Source: Pseudonocardia hydrocarbonoxydans (lineage in GTDB: Bacteria > Actinomycetota > Actinomycetes > Mycobacteriales > Pseudonocardiaceae). Taken from it: 64,000 nucleotides of DNA. Both the position numbers and the translations under genes were made by a program. The stretch is from contig NZ_BJNG01000041.1 in assembly GCF_006539565.1 (NCBI RefSeq), forward strand, positions 1 through 64,000. The letters run 5' to 3'. Positions within the stretch are counted from its first letter, which is position 1, and every line of letters starts with the position of its first letter. Below are positions 23,973 to 32,387 of this stretch, piece after piece. The notes beneath the pieces were generated by a model. The model searched no databases, was not told the origin of the DNA, and was given only the letters and a program-made list of their open reading frames with translations.

Positions 23973-24254
23973 TCAGCGGTGGGGGCGGGGGAGGCGGCCG
24001 TTCTCCAGCAGGACGCCCTCGGCCCGCAGCCGCGCGCTCTGCTCCCGGGCGACCTGCGGGGCGCACGTCCCGTCGGCGCGCAGCACCCGGTGCCAGGGCA
24101 GGTCGTGGCCGTCCTCGGCGAGGATCCGGCCGACGAGCCGGGCGCGGCCGGGCAACCCGGCACGGGCGGCGACCTCGCCGTAGCTCGACGTCTCGCCCGC
24201 CGGGATGGCGCGCACGACCTCCCGGACCCGCTCGAGCGCCGCCTCGTCGATCAC
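23973..24254 (-). CDS. alkyltransferase-like DNA-binding protein (MGMT family, no acceptor Cys)
   Basis: 93 aa from GTG at 24254. It equals the C-terminal DNA-binding domain of O6-alkylguanine-DNA alkyltransferase: IPAGETSSYGEVAARAGLPG, then RLVGRILAEDGHDLPWHRVL. The PCHR active-site cysteine is replaced by tryptophan (PWHRV), the hallmark of ATL proteins. These bind O6-alkylguanine and hand it to nucleotide excision repair. The GTG overlaps the stop of the hydrolase gene upstream. From memory, Mycobacterium has an ATL gene beside lipV, adnA and adnB as well. Confidence 0.9.
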   Translation of the reverse strand: MIDEAALERVREVVRAIPAGETSSYGEVAARAGLPGRARLVGRILAEDGHDLPWHRVLRADGTCAPQVAREQSARLRAEGVLLENGRLPRPHR

Positions 24255-25003
24255 CGCAGGAACGCGCCGACGAGCCCGGCGACCTCGGCGGTGCGCTCCA
24301 GGAACACCATGTGCCCGGCGTCGACCGGGGCGACGGTGAGGTCGTCGCCGAGCGCCGCACGGCAGGCGTCGACCCAGGCGGGGGCGACGAACTCGGCCTT
24401 CGTGGCGGGGACCAGCAGCGTCGGGCCCACCGGTGTGACCGCCGGGCGGGCCATCTCGCCCCACGCCGCGACGACCGCGGCCCGGGAGTAGCGGTAGCGC
24501 AGCCGGTCGCCGTCGGGGACGAGGTGCGCGGCCAGCTCGGCCTCGACGAGCTCGTCGGCGATGCCCTCCCAGCGCTGCGCGCGGTCGGCGCGGGCGGCGT
24601 CGAGGTCGGGGTAGGACTCGTCGGCGCGGGTGTCCTCCGCGGTCTCCAGCATGTCGGCGGCGTCGAGGCCGATGGCGGGGTCGAGCAGCACGAGCCGCTC
24701 GACGCGCTCGGGCGCGGTGCGCGAGAGGTGCACGGCGATGGCGCCGCCGAACGAGTGGCCGATGACCGGGACGCGGTCGAGGCCCTCGGCGTCGAGGACG
24801 GCGAGCAGGTCCTCGACGTGCTGCTCCAGGCCCCACGGCGGGGTCCACGGGGACCGGCCGTGGCCGCGCAGGTCGACGCCGATCAGGCGGTGGCCGGGCA
24901 GCGCGTCGGCGAGGACCCGCCAGCGCTCCCCGTGACCGGTGACGCCGTGCAGGGCCAGGACGGGCGAGCCGTCGCCGAAGGAGTGCCGGTGCAGCGTGCT
25001 CAC
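24251..25003 (-). CDS. alpha/beta-hydrolase fold protein
   Basis: 250 aa from GTG at 25003. Hydrolase features are the oxyanion-hole segment LALHGVTGHGERW, the nucleophile elbow VIGHSFGGAIAVH with Ser in GHSFGG, an acidic residue near VAPVDAGHMVFLE, and the terminal histidine in AGHMVF. The substrate is unknown; LipV of Mycobacterium is the likely counterpart by position. GAGGAT (25015-25010) ends six bases before the GTG. It overlaps the alkyltransferase-like gene by four bases and is divergent from adnA. Confidence 0.85.
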   Translation of the reverse strand: MSTLHRHSFGDGSPVLALHGVTGHGERWRVLADALPGHRLIGVDLRGHGRSPWTPPWGLEQHVEDLLAVLDAEGLDRVPVIGHSFGGAIAVHLSRTAPERVERLVLLDPAIGLDAADMLETAEDTRADESYPDLDAARADRAQRWEGIADELVEAELAAHLVPDGDRLRYRYSRAAVVAAWGEMARPAVTPVGPTLLVPATKAEFVAPAWVDACRAALGDDLTVAPVDAGHMVFLERTAEVAGLVGAFLR

Positions 25004-25037
25004 GGTGGGATCCTCGCACGTGCGGTCCGACGGGAAC

Positions 25038-25090
25038 GGCAGCAAAGCCACTCTGCCGCCGGCTCCTGGCAGCACCGTGGCTGTGCTGCC
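25038..25090. repeat. 14-bp inverted repeat between hydrolase and adnA
   Basis: GGCAGCAAAGCCAC (25038-25051) and its complement with one mismatch (25077-25090) enclose 25 bases. It lies in the divergent promoter region, so an operator role is as plausible as a repeat element. Confidence 0.55.
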
Positions 25091-25134
25091 ACCCCGCGCC
25101 GGGACTGTCGGGGTCGGGTGGTTGCATCCCCGTC

Positions 25135-28100
25135 GTGACCCGAACCCTGCCGTCCGCCCGGGTGGCGCCCGGCCTGGTGCGGGCCCCGCGCCGGGGCGGC
25201 GTCCCCCCGGAGTGGGACGACGCCGCGCTGCGGGTGCTCGCGCACTCCGCCGGGCCGCTGCGGGTCGTCGGCGGGCCGGGCACGGGCAAGACGACGCTCC
25301 TGCTCGCCGCGGTGGCCGCGCGGGTCGCGGCGGGCGAGGACCCGGCGCGCACGTTGCTGCTGGTCGGCAGCAGGCGGGCGGCGGGGGAGTTCCGGGAGCG
25401 GCTGGCCGAGCACCCGGGCGACGGCGACCGCACGCTGCGCGAGCCGCTGGTCCGCACCGTGCACTCCTACGCCTTCGGGGTGCTGCGCCTGCACGCCGCC
25501 CGGCACGGCGACCCGCCGCCGCGGCTGCTGGCGAGCGCCGAGCAGGACGCCGTGGTGCGCGACCTGTTGGCCGGTGAGCTGTTCGAGGAGGTCCCCGGGT
25601 CGGGCTGGCCCGACCGGCTGCACCCGGCGCTGGGCCTGCCCGGGTTCGCCGCGGAGCTGCGCGAGCTGATCCTGCGGGCCGCCGAGCGCGGCCTGGGCCC
25701 CGACGAGCTGGCCGGGCTGGGCGAGGAGCACGACGTGCCCGCGTGGCGCGCGGCCGGGCGGTTCTTCCGCACCTACGAGCAGGTCACTCTGCTGCGCGGG
25801 GCCGCGGGCCGGGGCGCACCCCAGGCCACCGCGCCCGCGCTCGACGCCGCCGAGCTGGTCTCCGCCGCCCTCGACGCGCTGGCGTCGGACCCCGAACTCC
25901 TGGCCGCCGAGCGGCACCGCGTGCAGCACCTGCTCGTCGACGACGCCCAGGACCTCGACCCCCAGCAGATGGAGCTGGTGCGAGCACTGGGCTCCACCGC
26001 CCGCACCGTGCTGCTCGCGGGCGACCCCGACCAGGCGGTCCTGAACTTCCGCGGCGCCGACCCCACGGGGATGACCGCGATCGAGGCCGACACCGTCGTC
26101 CTCGGCACCGACCACCGCAGCGCCCCCGCCGTCCGCGCGGCCGGGGCCCGGCTGGCGGCGCGGCTGCCCGGCGCGGGGCCCGGCCGCCGGCGTACCGGGC
26201 CACCGGGGGAGGACGCGGCGGCGGGCGTCGTCGACGTCCGGATCTTCGCCTCGGCCGCGCAGGAGGCGGGCTGGGTGGCCGACCGGCTGCGCCGCGCCCA
26301 CCTCACCGACGGCGTGCCCTGGTCGCGGATGGCGGTGCTGTCGCGGTCCACCCGCCGCTCGCTGCCCACGCTGCGCCGCGCGCTGCTGGCGGCGGGCGTC
26401 CCGATCGCGGCCCCGCCCGACGAGCTGCCCACCGCCCGCCAGCCCGCCGTGGTGCCGCTGCTGATGGTGCTGCGCTACGCCGCGCGCCCCGAGGACCTCG
26501 ACGCCGACGCCGCCACCGCGCTGCTCACCTCGCCGCTGGGCTCGGCCGACCCGATGCGGATGCGCCGGTTGCGCCGGGGCCTGCTGCGGCTGCACGCCGG
26601 TGGTCCCGACGCCACGGTCGACGAGGGATCCGACCCGCTCCTCGTCGACGCGCTGCGCGCCGCGGCCCGCGGCCGGCCCGACCCGCTGGCCGCCCTCCCC
26701 CCGAACGAGACCGCCCCCCTGCGCCGGGTCGGCGCGCTGCTGGCGCTGGCCGGCGACGCCGTGCGCGAGGGGGAGAGCGCAGAGGAGGTGCTCTGGCGGG
26801 TGTGGCAGCGCTGCGGGCTCGGGCAGCGCTGGAGCGAGGCGAGCGCGCGGGGCGGCCCGGCGGGGGCCGCCGCCGACCGCGACCTCGACGCCGTCCTGGC
26901 CCTGTTCGACGCCGCGGCGCGGCACGCCGACCGGCTGCCCGGCGCGGGGGTCGTCGGGTTCACCGAGTACCTCACCGAGCAGCACCTCCCGGGCGACACC
27001 CTCGCCGCCCGTGCCCCGCAGGGCGAGGCCGTCGCCCTGCTCACCGCCCACGCCGCCCGGGGCCGCGAGTGGGACGTCGTCGCGGTGCCCGGGGTGCAGG
27101 AGGGGGCCTGGCCCGATCTGCGGCTGCGCGGGAGCCTGCTGGGCAACGAGCGGCTGGTCGACCTCGTCGCCGGGGTCGCGGGGCCGCAGGAGACGGTGTC
27201 GCGCACGGCGCCGCTGCTGGCCGAGGAGCGGCGGCTGTTCTACTCCGCGTGCACCCGCGCCCGCAGCACGCTGCTGGTGAGCGGGGTGCAGGGCGAGGAC
27301 GAGCAGCCCTCGCGCTTCCTCGACGAGCTCGACCCGCTGCCCGCGGAGAAGTCGGAGCGGCCGGTGCACCGGCCGGGGCGTTCGCTGGTGCTCGCCGAGC
27401 TGGTCGGGGAGCTGCGCCGGGCCGTGTGCGACCCGGACGCCGATCCCGCCCGGCACGCGCGCGCCGCGCAGGGCCTGGCCCGGCTCGCCGAGGCCGGTGT
27501 GCCCGGGGCGCACCCCGACGACTGGTACGGGCTGGCCCCGCTCTCGGCGCAGGCCCCGCTGCGCGAGCCCGGCGAGGTCGTGCCGGTGTCGCCGTCGGAC
27601 GTCGAGAAGATCCTGCGCTGCCCGCTGCGCTGGGTGCTCGAGCGCCACGGCGGGGGCGACGGCGGGGCGCTGGCCGCGGTCACCGGCTCGCTGGTGCACG
27701 CGCTGGTGCAGGCCGCGGCGGCGGGCACGGAGGCGGGGGAGCTGGAGACGGCGCTGCAGTCGGCGTGGGCCCGGCTCGACGCGGGTGCGCCCTGGTTCGG
27801 CCGCCGTGAGCTCACCCGCGTGCGCGCGATGCTGGCCGCGTTCGACGGGTGGGTGCGCTCCAGCCGCGCCGAGGGGCTGCGGCTGGTCGCGGTCGAGCAT
27901 GCGGTGCAGCTCGACCTGCCACCCGACGAGGTCGAGGTCGGCACCGCGGGCCCGTGGCTGCGCCTCAAGGGCCGGGTCGACCGGCTGGAGGTCGACGCGC
28001 AGGGGCGCCCGGTCGTCGTCGACGTCAAGACGGGCAAGACGGCGGTGAGCGCGCGGGCGGCGGCCGAACACCCGCAGCTGGCGGTCTACCAGCTGGCGGC

Positions 28101-28383
28101 GGCGCTGGGCGCGTTCGGCGACCTCGTCGACGCCGCGGCCGGGCCGGGCGGCGCCCGCCTGGTCTACGTGGCCGACCGGAAGTCCGGCGGCGAGGCCAAG
28201 GAGCCCGTGCAGCCCCCGCTCGACGAGGGCGCGGTGGAGCACTGGCGGGCGGTGGTCCGCGACGCGGGCGGGCAGTCGTCGGGCTCGGTGTTCGTCGCCC
28301 GCCTGGGGCCCGACTGCGACCGCTGCCCGGTCCGCACCAGCTGCCCCGCCCACGGCGCCGGCCGCCCGGTCACGGAGGCCTGA
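25135..28383 (+). CDS. adnA: AdnA-like helicase-nuclease subunit
   Basis: 1082 aa. A UvrD-type SF1A motor occupies the first 700 residues: Walker A GGPGTGKTT with K52, motif II VDDAQDLDPQQ, motif III-like GDPDQAVLNFRGAD, and late LTAHAARGREWDVVAVPGVQ and ACTRARSTLLVSG. Motif II reads VDDAQ where active helicases have DExxD. The C-terminal RecB-like nuclease has GSLVHALVQA, LKGRVDRLEV and VVVDVKTGK, and an iron-sulfur set with C at CPLRW and a final CDRCPVRTSC. AdnAB resects double-strand breaks. adnB starts four bases downstream. A GTG at 25135 follows TTGCAT by seven bases. Confidence 0.9.
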   Translation: MTRTLPSARVAPGLVRAPRRGGVPPEWDDAALRVLAHSAGPLRVVGGPGTGKTTLLLAAVAARVAAGEDPARTLLLVGSRRAAGEFRERLAEHPGDGDRTLREPLVRTVHSYAFGVLRLHAARHGDPPPRLLASAEQDAVVRDLLAGELFEEVPGSGWPDRLHPALGLPGFAAELRELILRAAERGLGPDELAGLGEEHDVPAWRAAGRFFRTYEQVTLLRGAAGRGAPQATAPALDAAELVSAALDALASDPELLAAERHRVQHLLVDDAQDLDPQQMELVRALGSTARTVLLAGDPDQAVLNFRGADPTGMTAIEADTVVLGTDHRSAPAVRAAGARLAARLPGAGPGRRRTGPPGEDAAAGVVDVRIFASAAQEAGWVADRLRRAHLTDGVPWSRMAVLSRSTRRSLPTLRRALLAAGVPIAAPPDELPTARQPAVVPLLMVLRYAARPEDLDADAATALLTSPLGSADPMRMRRLRRGLLRLHAGGPDATVDEGSDPLLVDALRAAARGRPDPLAALPPNETAPLRRVGALLALAGDAVREGESAEEVLWRVWQRCGLGQRWSEASARGGPAGAAADRDLDAVLALFDAAARHADRLPGAGVVGFTEYLTEQHLPGDTLAARAPQGEAVALLTAHAARGREWDVVAVPGVQEGAWPDLRLRGSLLGNERLVDLVAGVAGPQETVSRTAPLLAEERRLFYSACTRARSTLLVSGVQGEDEQPSRFLDELDPLPAEKSERPVHRPGRSLVLAELVGELRRAVCDPDADPARHARAAQGLARLAEAGVPGAHPDDWYGLAPLSAQAPLREPGEVVPVSPSDVEKILRCPLRWVLERHGGGDGGALAAVTGSLVHALVQAAAAGTEAGELETALQSAWARLDAGAPWFGRRELTRVRAMLAAFDGWVRSSRAEGLRLVAVEHAVQLDLPPDEVEVGTAGPWLRLKGRVDRLEVDAQGRPVVVDVKTGKTAVSARAAAEHPQLAVYQLAAALGAFGDLVDAAAGPGGARLVYVADRKSGGEAKEPVQPPLDEGAVEHWRAVVRDAGGQSSGSVFVARLGPDCDRCPVRTSCPAHGAGRPVTEA

Positions 28384-28386
28384 CCG

Positions 28387-31300
28387 GTGCTGCTCACCCC
28401 CCGCACCCTGGCCACCGCCCTCGGCGTCGACCCGCCGACCGACGAGCAGGCCGCCGTGATCTCCGCCCCCGCGCGCCCGGCGCTCGTCGTCGCCGGGGCG
28501 GGGGCGGGCAAGACCGAGACGATGGCGGCGCGGGTGGTCTGGCTCGTCGCCACCGGGGAGGTGCTGCCCGAGCAGGTACTGGGCCTCACCTTCACCCGCA
28601 AGGCCGCCCAGCAGCTCGGGGCGCGGGTGCGCTCGCGGCTGCGCCGGCTCGCGGGCTCCCGCCTGCTCGACGAGGTCGACCCCAGCGGGGAGCGCCGGGC
28701 GGCCGTGCTGGCCGGCGAGCCGACCGTGTCCACCTACCACGCCTACGCCGGGCGCCTGGTCGGCGAGCACGCGCTGCGGCTGCCCGCCGAGCCCGCCGCG
28801 CGGCTGCTCAGCCAGACGGCGGCCTGGCAGCTCGCGCACCGGGTCGTCAGAACCTGGGCCGAGGACCTCGACATCGATCGCGTGCCCGCCACCGTCACCG
28901 GCTACCTGCTCGCCCTGGCCGGGGAGCTGGGCGAGCACCTCGTCGACACCGACGCGGTCCGCCGGCACGCGGAGCGGCTGGTGGAGATCCTGTCGTCGGC
29001 GCCGCGGGGGAAGGGGCAGCGGGCCGAGCCGTCGCAGACCTACAAGCGCTGGATCGACGCCCAGCGGATGCGCCTGGAGCTGTTGCCCCTGGTGGAGGCG
29101 TTCGCGGCGCGCAAGCGGGCGGAGCGGGCCGTCGACTTCGCCGACCAGCTCGCCATCGCCGCCCGGGTCGCGCAGAGCCATCCCGAGGTCGGAGAGACCG
29201 AGCGCGCCACCTACCGCGCGGTGCTGCTCGACGAGTACCAGGACACCGGCCACGCCCAGCGCGTGCTGCTGCGCGCGCTGTTCGGCACCGCGCCCGGGGA
29301 GCCGGTGCGCGCCGGCGGACCGTCGGTCACCGCGGTCGGCGACCCGTGCCAGTCGATCTACGGGTGGCGCGGGGCGAGCGCGGGCAACCTCGTGCGGTTC
29401 CGCACCGACTTCCCCGCGGGCCCCGACGAGCCGGCCGACGAATTCGGCCTGCTCACCAGCTTCCGCAACCCCGCCGAGGTGCTGGCGCTGGCCAACGCGG
29501 TCTCCCAGCCGCTGCGGACCGCACCCGGGGCCGTCGGCGTCGGGGAGCTGCGGGCCGGATCCACCGAGGTGCGCGGCGACGTGCGGGTGGCGCTGCTGCC
29601 CGACGTCGCCACCGAGGTGGGGTGGCTGGCCGACGCGATCGCCGAGCAGTGGACCGGCGACCGCACGCCCAGCTCCGCGGTGCTCGTCCGCCGCCGCGCC
29701 GACATGGACGCCGTCGCCGACGCGCTGCGCGCCCGCGGGCTGCCGGTGGAGGTCGTCGGGCTGGGCGGGCTGCTCGACACCCCGGAGGTGCGCGACCTGG
29801 TCAGCGCCCTGAAGCTGGTGGCCGACCCGCTGGCCGGGCCGTCGGCGGTGCGGCTGCTCACCGGGGCCCGCTGGCGCCTGGGTGTCGCCGACCTCGCGGC
29901 GCTGTGGGCCCGCGCGCGCGAGCTGGTGCCGGGCCCGCCCCCGCGGCCCGGCCCGCGCAGCGCCGCCGAGCTCGCGGTCGGCGCGCTCCCCGCCGAGCAG
30001 GCCGAGCAGGCCGGGCTCGTCGACGCCCTCGACGACCCGGGCGACCCGGCGCGCTACACCCCGGCGGGCCACGACCGGATCGTCCGCCTGGGACGCGAGC
30101 TGGGGTGGCTGCGTGCCCGCGCCGCGGCGCCGCTCACCGACCTCGTCGCCGACGCGGAGCGCCTGCTGCTGCTCGACGCCGAGTCCGCGGCCCGCCCGGG
30201 CCCGGTCGGGCGCACCCACCTCGACGCCTTCGCCGACGTCGTCGCCGAGTTCGCCTCCGGCGCCGAGGTCGCCACGCTGCCCGCCCTGCTCGACTACCTC
30301 GACACCGCCGAGCAGGCCGAGGACGGGCTGACACCGGGCGACGTCGAGGTCGCCCACGACCGCGTCCAGGTGCTCACCGTGCACGCCGCGAAGGGCCTGG
30401 AGTGGCAGGTGGTGGCCGTGCCGCACCTGGTCTCGCAGGTGTTCCCCGGCCGCAAGATCGGCGGCACCTGGCTCACCGACCCCTCCGAGCTGCCGGTGGC
30501 GCTGCGCGGTGACGCGATCGACCTCCCCGGCCTCGACCTGCCGGGCGACGGCGACCGCAAGCAGGTCGAGAACGCGGTGAAGGCCCACTCCGAGGCGCTC
30601 GACGAGCGGCGGCTCACCGAGGAACGGCGCCTGTTCTACGTCGCGCTCACCCGCAGCGAACGGGTGCTGCTGGTGTCCGGGCACCGCTGGCCCGCGGCGG
30701 GCGACCGGCCGCGCGAGCCGTCGGAGTTCCTGGAGCAGATCGCCCGGGCCGTCCCCGACGCGGTCGAGCAGTGGGCCCACCCGCCCGAGGACGGTGCGGC
30801 CAACCCCGCGGTCGTCGACGGGCCGGGGGTGCCGTGGCCGCTGGACCCCCTCGGCGACCGTTCCGCCGACGTGCACGCCGGCGCCGGTCGGGTCCGCGCG
30901 GCGCTCGCGGACCTCGCCGCCGCCCGCGACGCCCGGGCGGCCGCGGCCGACCCGGGCTCCCAGCTCGAACTGCTCGACCCCCCGGCCGCCCCCGCCCCGG
31001 CTTCCCCGGCGCCGGTCGCCGACGCGGCCGCCCGCCGGGCGGGCCCCGCGGACCGCCACCCCGACGACCCCGGCCCCGACGACCCCGGACCCGACGGTGA
31101 CGGGGTCGACGGTGACGGGGTCGACGGTGACGGGGTCGACCCGGACGACCCCGAGGGCTGGGCCGCGGACGTGGAGGTGCTGCTGGCCGAGCGGGCCGCC
31201 GCCCGTGCCCGGCCGACCGTGGCGCTCCCGGCGCAGCTGACGGTCAGCCAGCTCGTGGAGCTCGCGGCCGACCCGGCGATGCTGGCCGCCCGGCTGCGGC

Positions 31301-31836
31301 GCCCGCTGCCCCTGCCCCCGAACCCGCACACCCGCCGCGGCACCGCCTTCCACGCCTGGCTGGAGCAGCGCTTCGGCGCGGCCCAGCTGCTCGACCTCGA
31401 CGAGCTGCCCGGCGCCGCCGACGAGGGCGCGGGCCCCGACGACTCCCTCGTCGAGCTGCAGGAGGCCTTCCTGGCGAGCGAGTGGGCGGATCGGCGGCCG
31501 CTGGAGGTGGAGGTGCCGTTCGAGACCGTCGTCGCCGGGGTGGGCGTGCGTGGCCGGATGGACGCGGTGTTCGCCGACCCCGGCGGCGGCTACACCGTCG
31601 TCGACTGGAAGACCGGCAGCCTCCCCGACGACGCCCGGCTGCCGGCGCTGTCGGTGCAGCTCGCGGCCTACCGGCTGGCGTGGGCGGCGCTGGCCGGGTG
31701 CGCGCCGGAGGAGGTCCGGGCCGCGTTCCACTACGTGCGCGCCGACGTCACGCTCCGCCCGGCCGACCTGCTCGACGCCGACGGCCTGCGCGCGCTGCTG
31801 GAAGCGGTGCCTACAGCAGGGAGTCCAGCTTCGTGA
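28387..31836 (+). CDS. adnB: AdnB-like helicase-nuclease subunit
   Basis: 1149 aa from GTG at 28387. UvrD motifs are intact: VVAGAGAGKTE with K42, LGLTFTRKAAQQLGARVRS, LLDEYQDTGHAQR (motif II), VGDPCQSIYGWRGAS (motif III), [20 protein letters not shown] and FYVALTRSERVLLVSG. It should be the main motor of AdnAB. A proline/aspartate-rich linker (about residues 870-930) contains a short repeat. The RecB-like nuclease follows: RGTAFHAWLEQRFG, GRMDAVFADPGGGYTVVDWKTG and QLAAYRLAW. Its end overlaps the convergent DUF1697 gene by 26 bp. Confidence 0.92.
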   Translation: MLLTPRTLATALGVDPPTDEQAAVISAPARPALVVAGAGAGKTETMAARVVWLVATGEVLPEQVLGLTFTRKAAQQLGARVRSRLRRLAGSRLLDEVDPSGERRAAVLAGEPTVSTYHAYAGRLVGEHALRLPAEPAARLLSQTAAWQLAHRVVRTWAEDLDIDRVPATVTGYLLALAGELGEHLVDTDAVRRHAERLVEILSSAPRGKGQRAEPSQTYKRWIDAQRMRLELLPLVEAFAARKRAERAVDFADQLAIAARVAQSHPEVGETERATYRAVLLDEYQDTGHAQRVLLRALFGTAPGEPVRAGGPSVTAVGDPCQSIYGWRGASAGNLVRFRTDFPAGPDEPADEFGLLTSFRNPAEVLALANAVSQPLRTAPGAVGVGELRAGSTEVRGDVRVALLPDVATEVGWLADAIAEQWTGDRTPSSAVLVRRRADMDAVADALRARGLPVEVVGLGGLLDTPEVRDLVSALKLVADPLAGPSAVRLLTGARWRLGVADLAALWARARELVPGPPPRPGPRSAAELAVGALPAEQAEQAGLVDALDDPGDPARYTPAGHDRIVRLGRELGWLRARAAAPLTDLVADAERLLLLDAESAARPGPVGRTHLDAFADVVAEFASGAEVATLPALLDYLDTAEQAEDGLTPGDVEVAHDRVQVLTVHAAKGLEWQVVAVPHLVSQVFPGRKIGGTWLTDPSELPVALRGDAIDLPGLDLPGDGDRKQVENAVKAHSEALDERRLTEERRLFYVALTRSERVLLVSGHRWPAAGDRPREPSEFLEQIARAVPDAVEQWAHPPEDGAANPAVVDGPGVPWPLDPLGDRSADVHAGAGRVRAALADLAAARDARAAAADPGSQLELLDPPAAPAPASPAPVADAAARRAGPADRHPDDPGPDDPGPDGDGVDGDGVDGDGVDPDDPEGWAADVEVLLAERAAARARPTVALPAQLTVSQLVELAADPAMLAARLRRPLPLPPNPHTRRGTAFHAWLEQRFGAAQLLDLDELPGAADEGAGPDDSLVELQEAFLASEWADRRPLEVEVPFETVVAGVGVRGRMDAVFADPGGGYTVVDWKTGSLPDDARLPALSVQLAAYRLAWAALAGCAPEEVRAAFHYVRADVTLRPADLLDADGLRALLEAVPTAGSPAS
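31093..31137 (+). repeat. three 15-bp tandem repeats in the adnB linker
   Basis: GACGGTGACGGGGTC repeats three times in frame, encoding DGDGV units in the hinge before the nuclease domain. Fifteen-base steps keep the frame, so copy number could vary without breaking the protein. Confidence 0.9.
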
Positions 31837-32335
31837 CGGTGTTCCAGTTCCGGGCGGTCACCGTGACGCCCAGGTGCTTCTCGGCGAACGCGGCCAGCGG
31901 CGGCGCGGCGAGCAGGCCGTCCGGGCACCACTGGTAGAGCACCCGCGGCCCGAGCGCGGCCCGTTCCGGATCGAGGGCGACGACGTCGTGCGCGGCGAGC
32001 AGCGCGGGGTCCGGCGTCGCCGACAGCACGTGCGCCATCATCCGCGACCCGTTCGTCGCCACCTCGGCGAACGGGTTGCCGTCGACGATCGCGCGCAGCT
32101 CGCCCGCCGTCAGCACGATGGTGCGCACCTCGAACCCGAAGCGCTCCCGCAGCGCCGCCTCGATGCGCGGGGCGTGCTCGCCGTCGGGGCCGGTGACGGT
32201 GGCGTTGCCGCTGTTGAGGTGGGTGCGGACAGCGGTGAAGCCGAGCCCGGCGAGCAGCTCCCGCAGGTCGGCCATCGCGAGCCGCTTCGCGGTGCCGACG
32301 TTGATCCCGCGCAGCAGGACGGCGAACCGGGTCAT
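31811..32335 (-). CDS. DUF1697 family protein
   Basis: 174 aa. The N-terminus FAVLLRGINVGTAKRLAMADLR and the following LNSGNATVTG are the DUF1697 signature. The rest, including LYQWCPDG and a C-terminal TARNWNTVTKL, also fits the family. The biochemical role is unknown. TAGGGT (32348-32343) ends seven bases before the ATG at 32335, so it is probably leaderless. Convergent overlap with adnB. Confidence 0.88.
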   Translation of the reverse strand: MTRFAVLLRGINVGTAKRLAMADLRELLAGLGFTAVRTHLNSGNATVTGPDGEHAPRIEAALRERFGFEVRTIVLTAGELRAIVDGNPFAEVATNGSRMMAHVLSATPDPALLAAHDVVALDPERAALGPRVLYQWCPDGLLAAPPLAAFAEKHLGVTVTARNWNTVTKLDSLL

Positions 32336-32387
32336 GCGGGCCACCCTAGGACCGGGCCGCGCCCCGGTGTCCGGCAGAATCGGGGCG

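Noticed and set aside
25000..31731. Long minus-strand open frame (over 2200 codons) across adnA and adnB
   Set aside because: It is an antisense shadow of two clear helicase-nuclease genes in GC-rich DNA; its translation is Arg/Gly/Gln-rich without domains.
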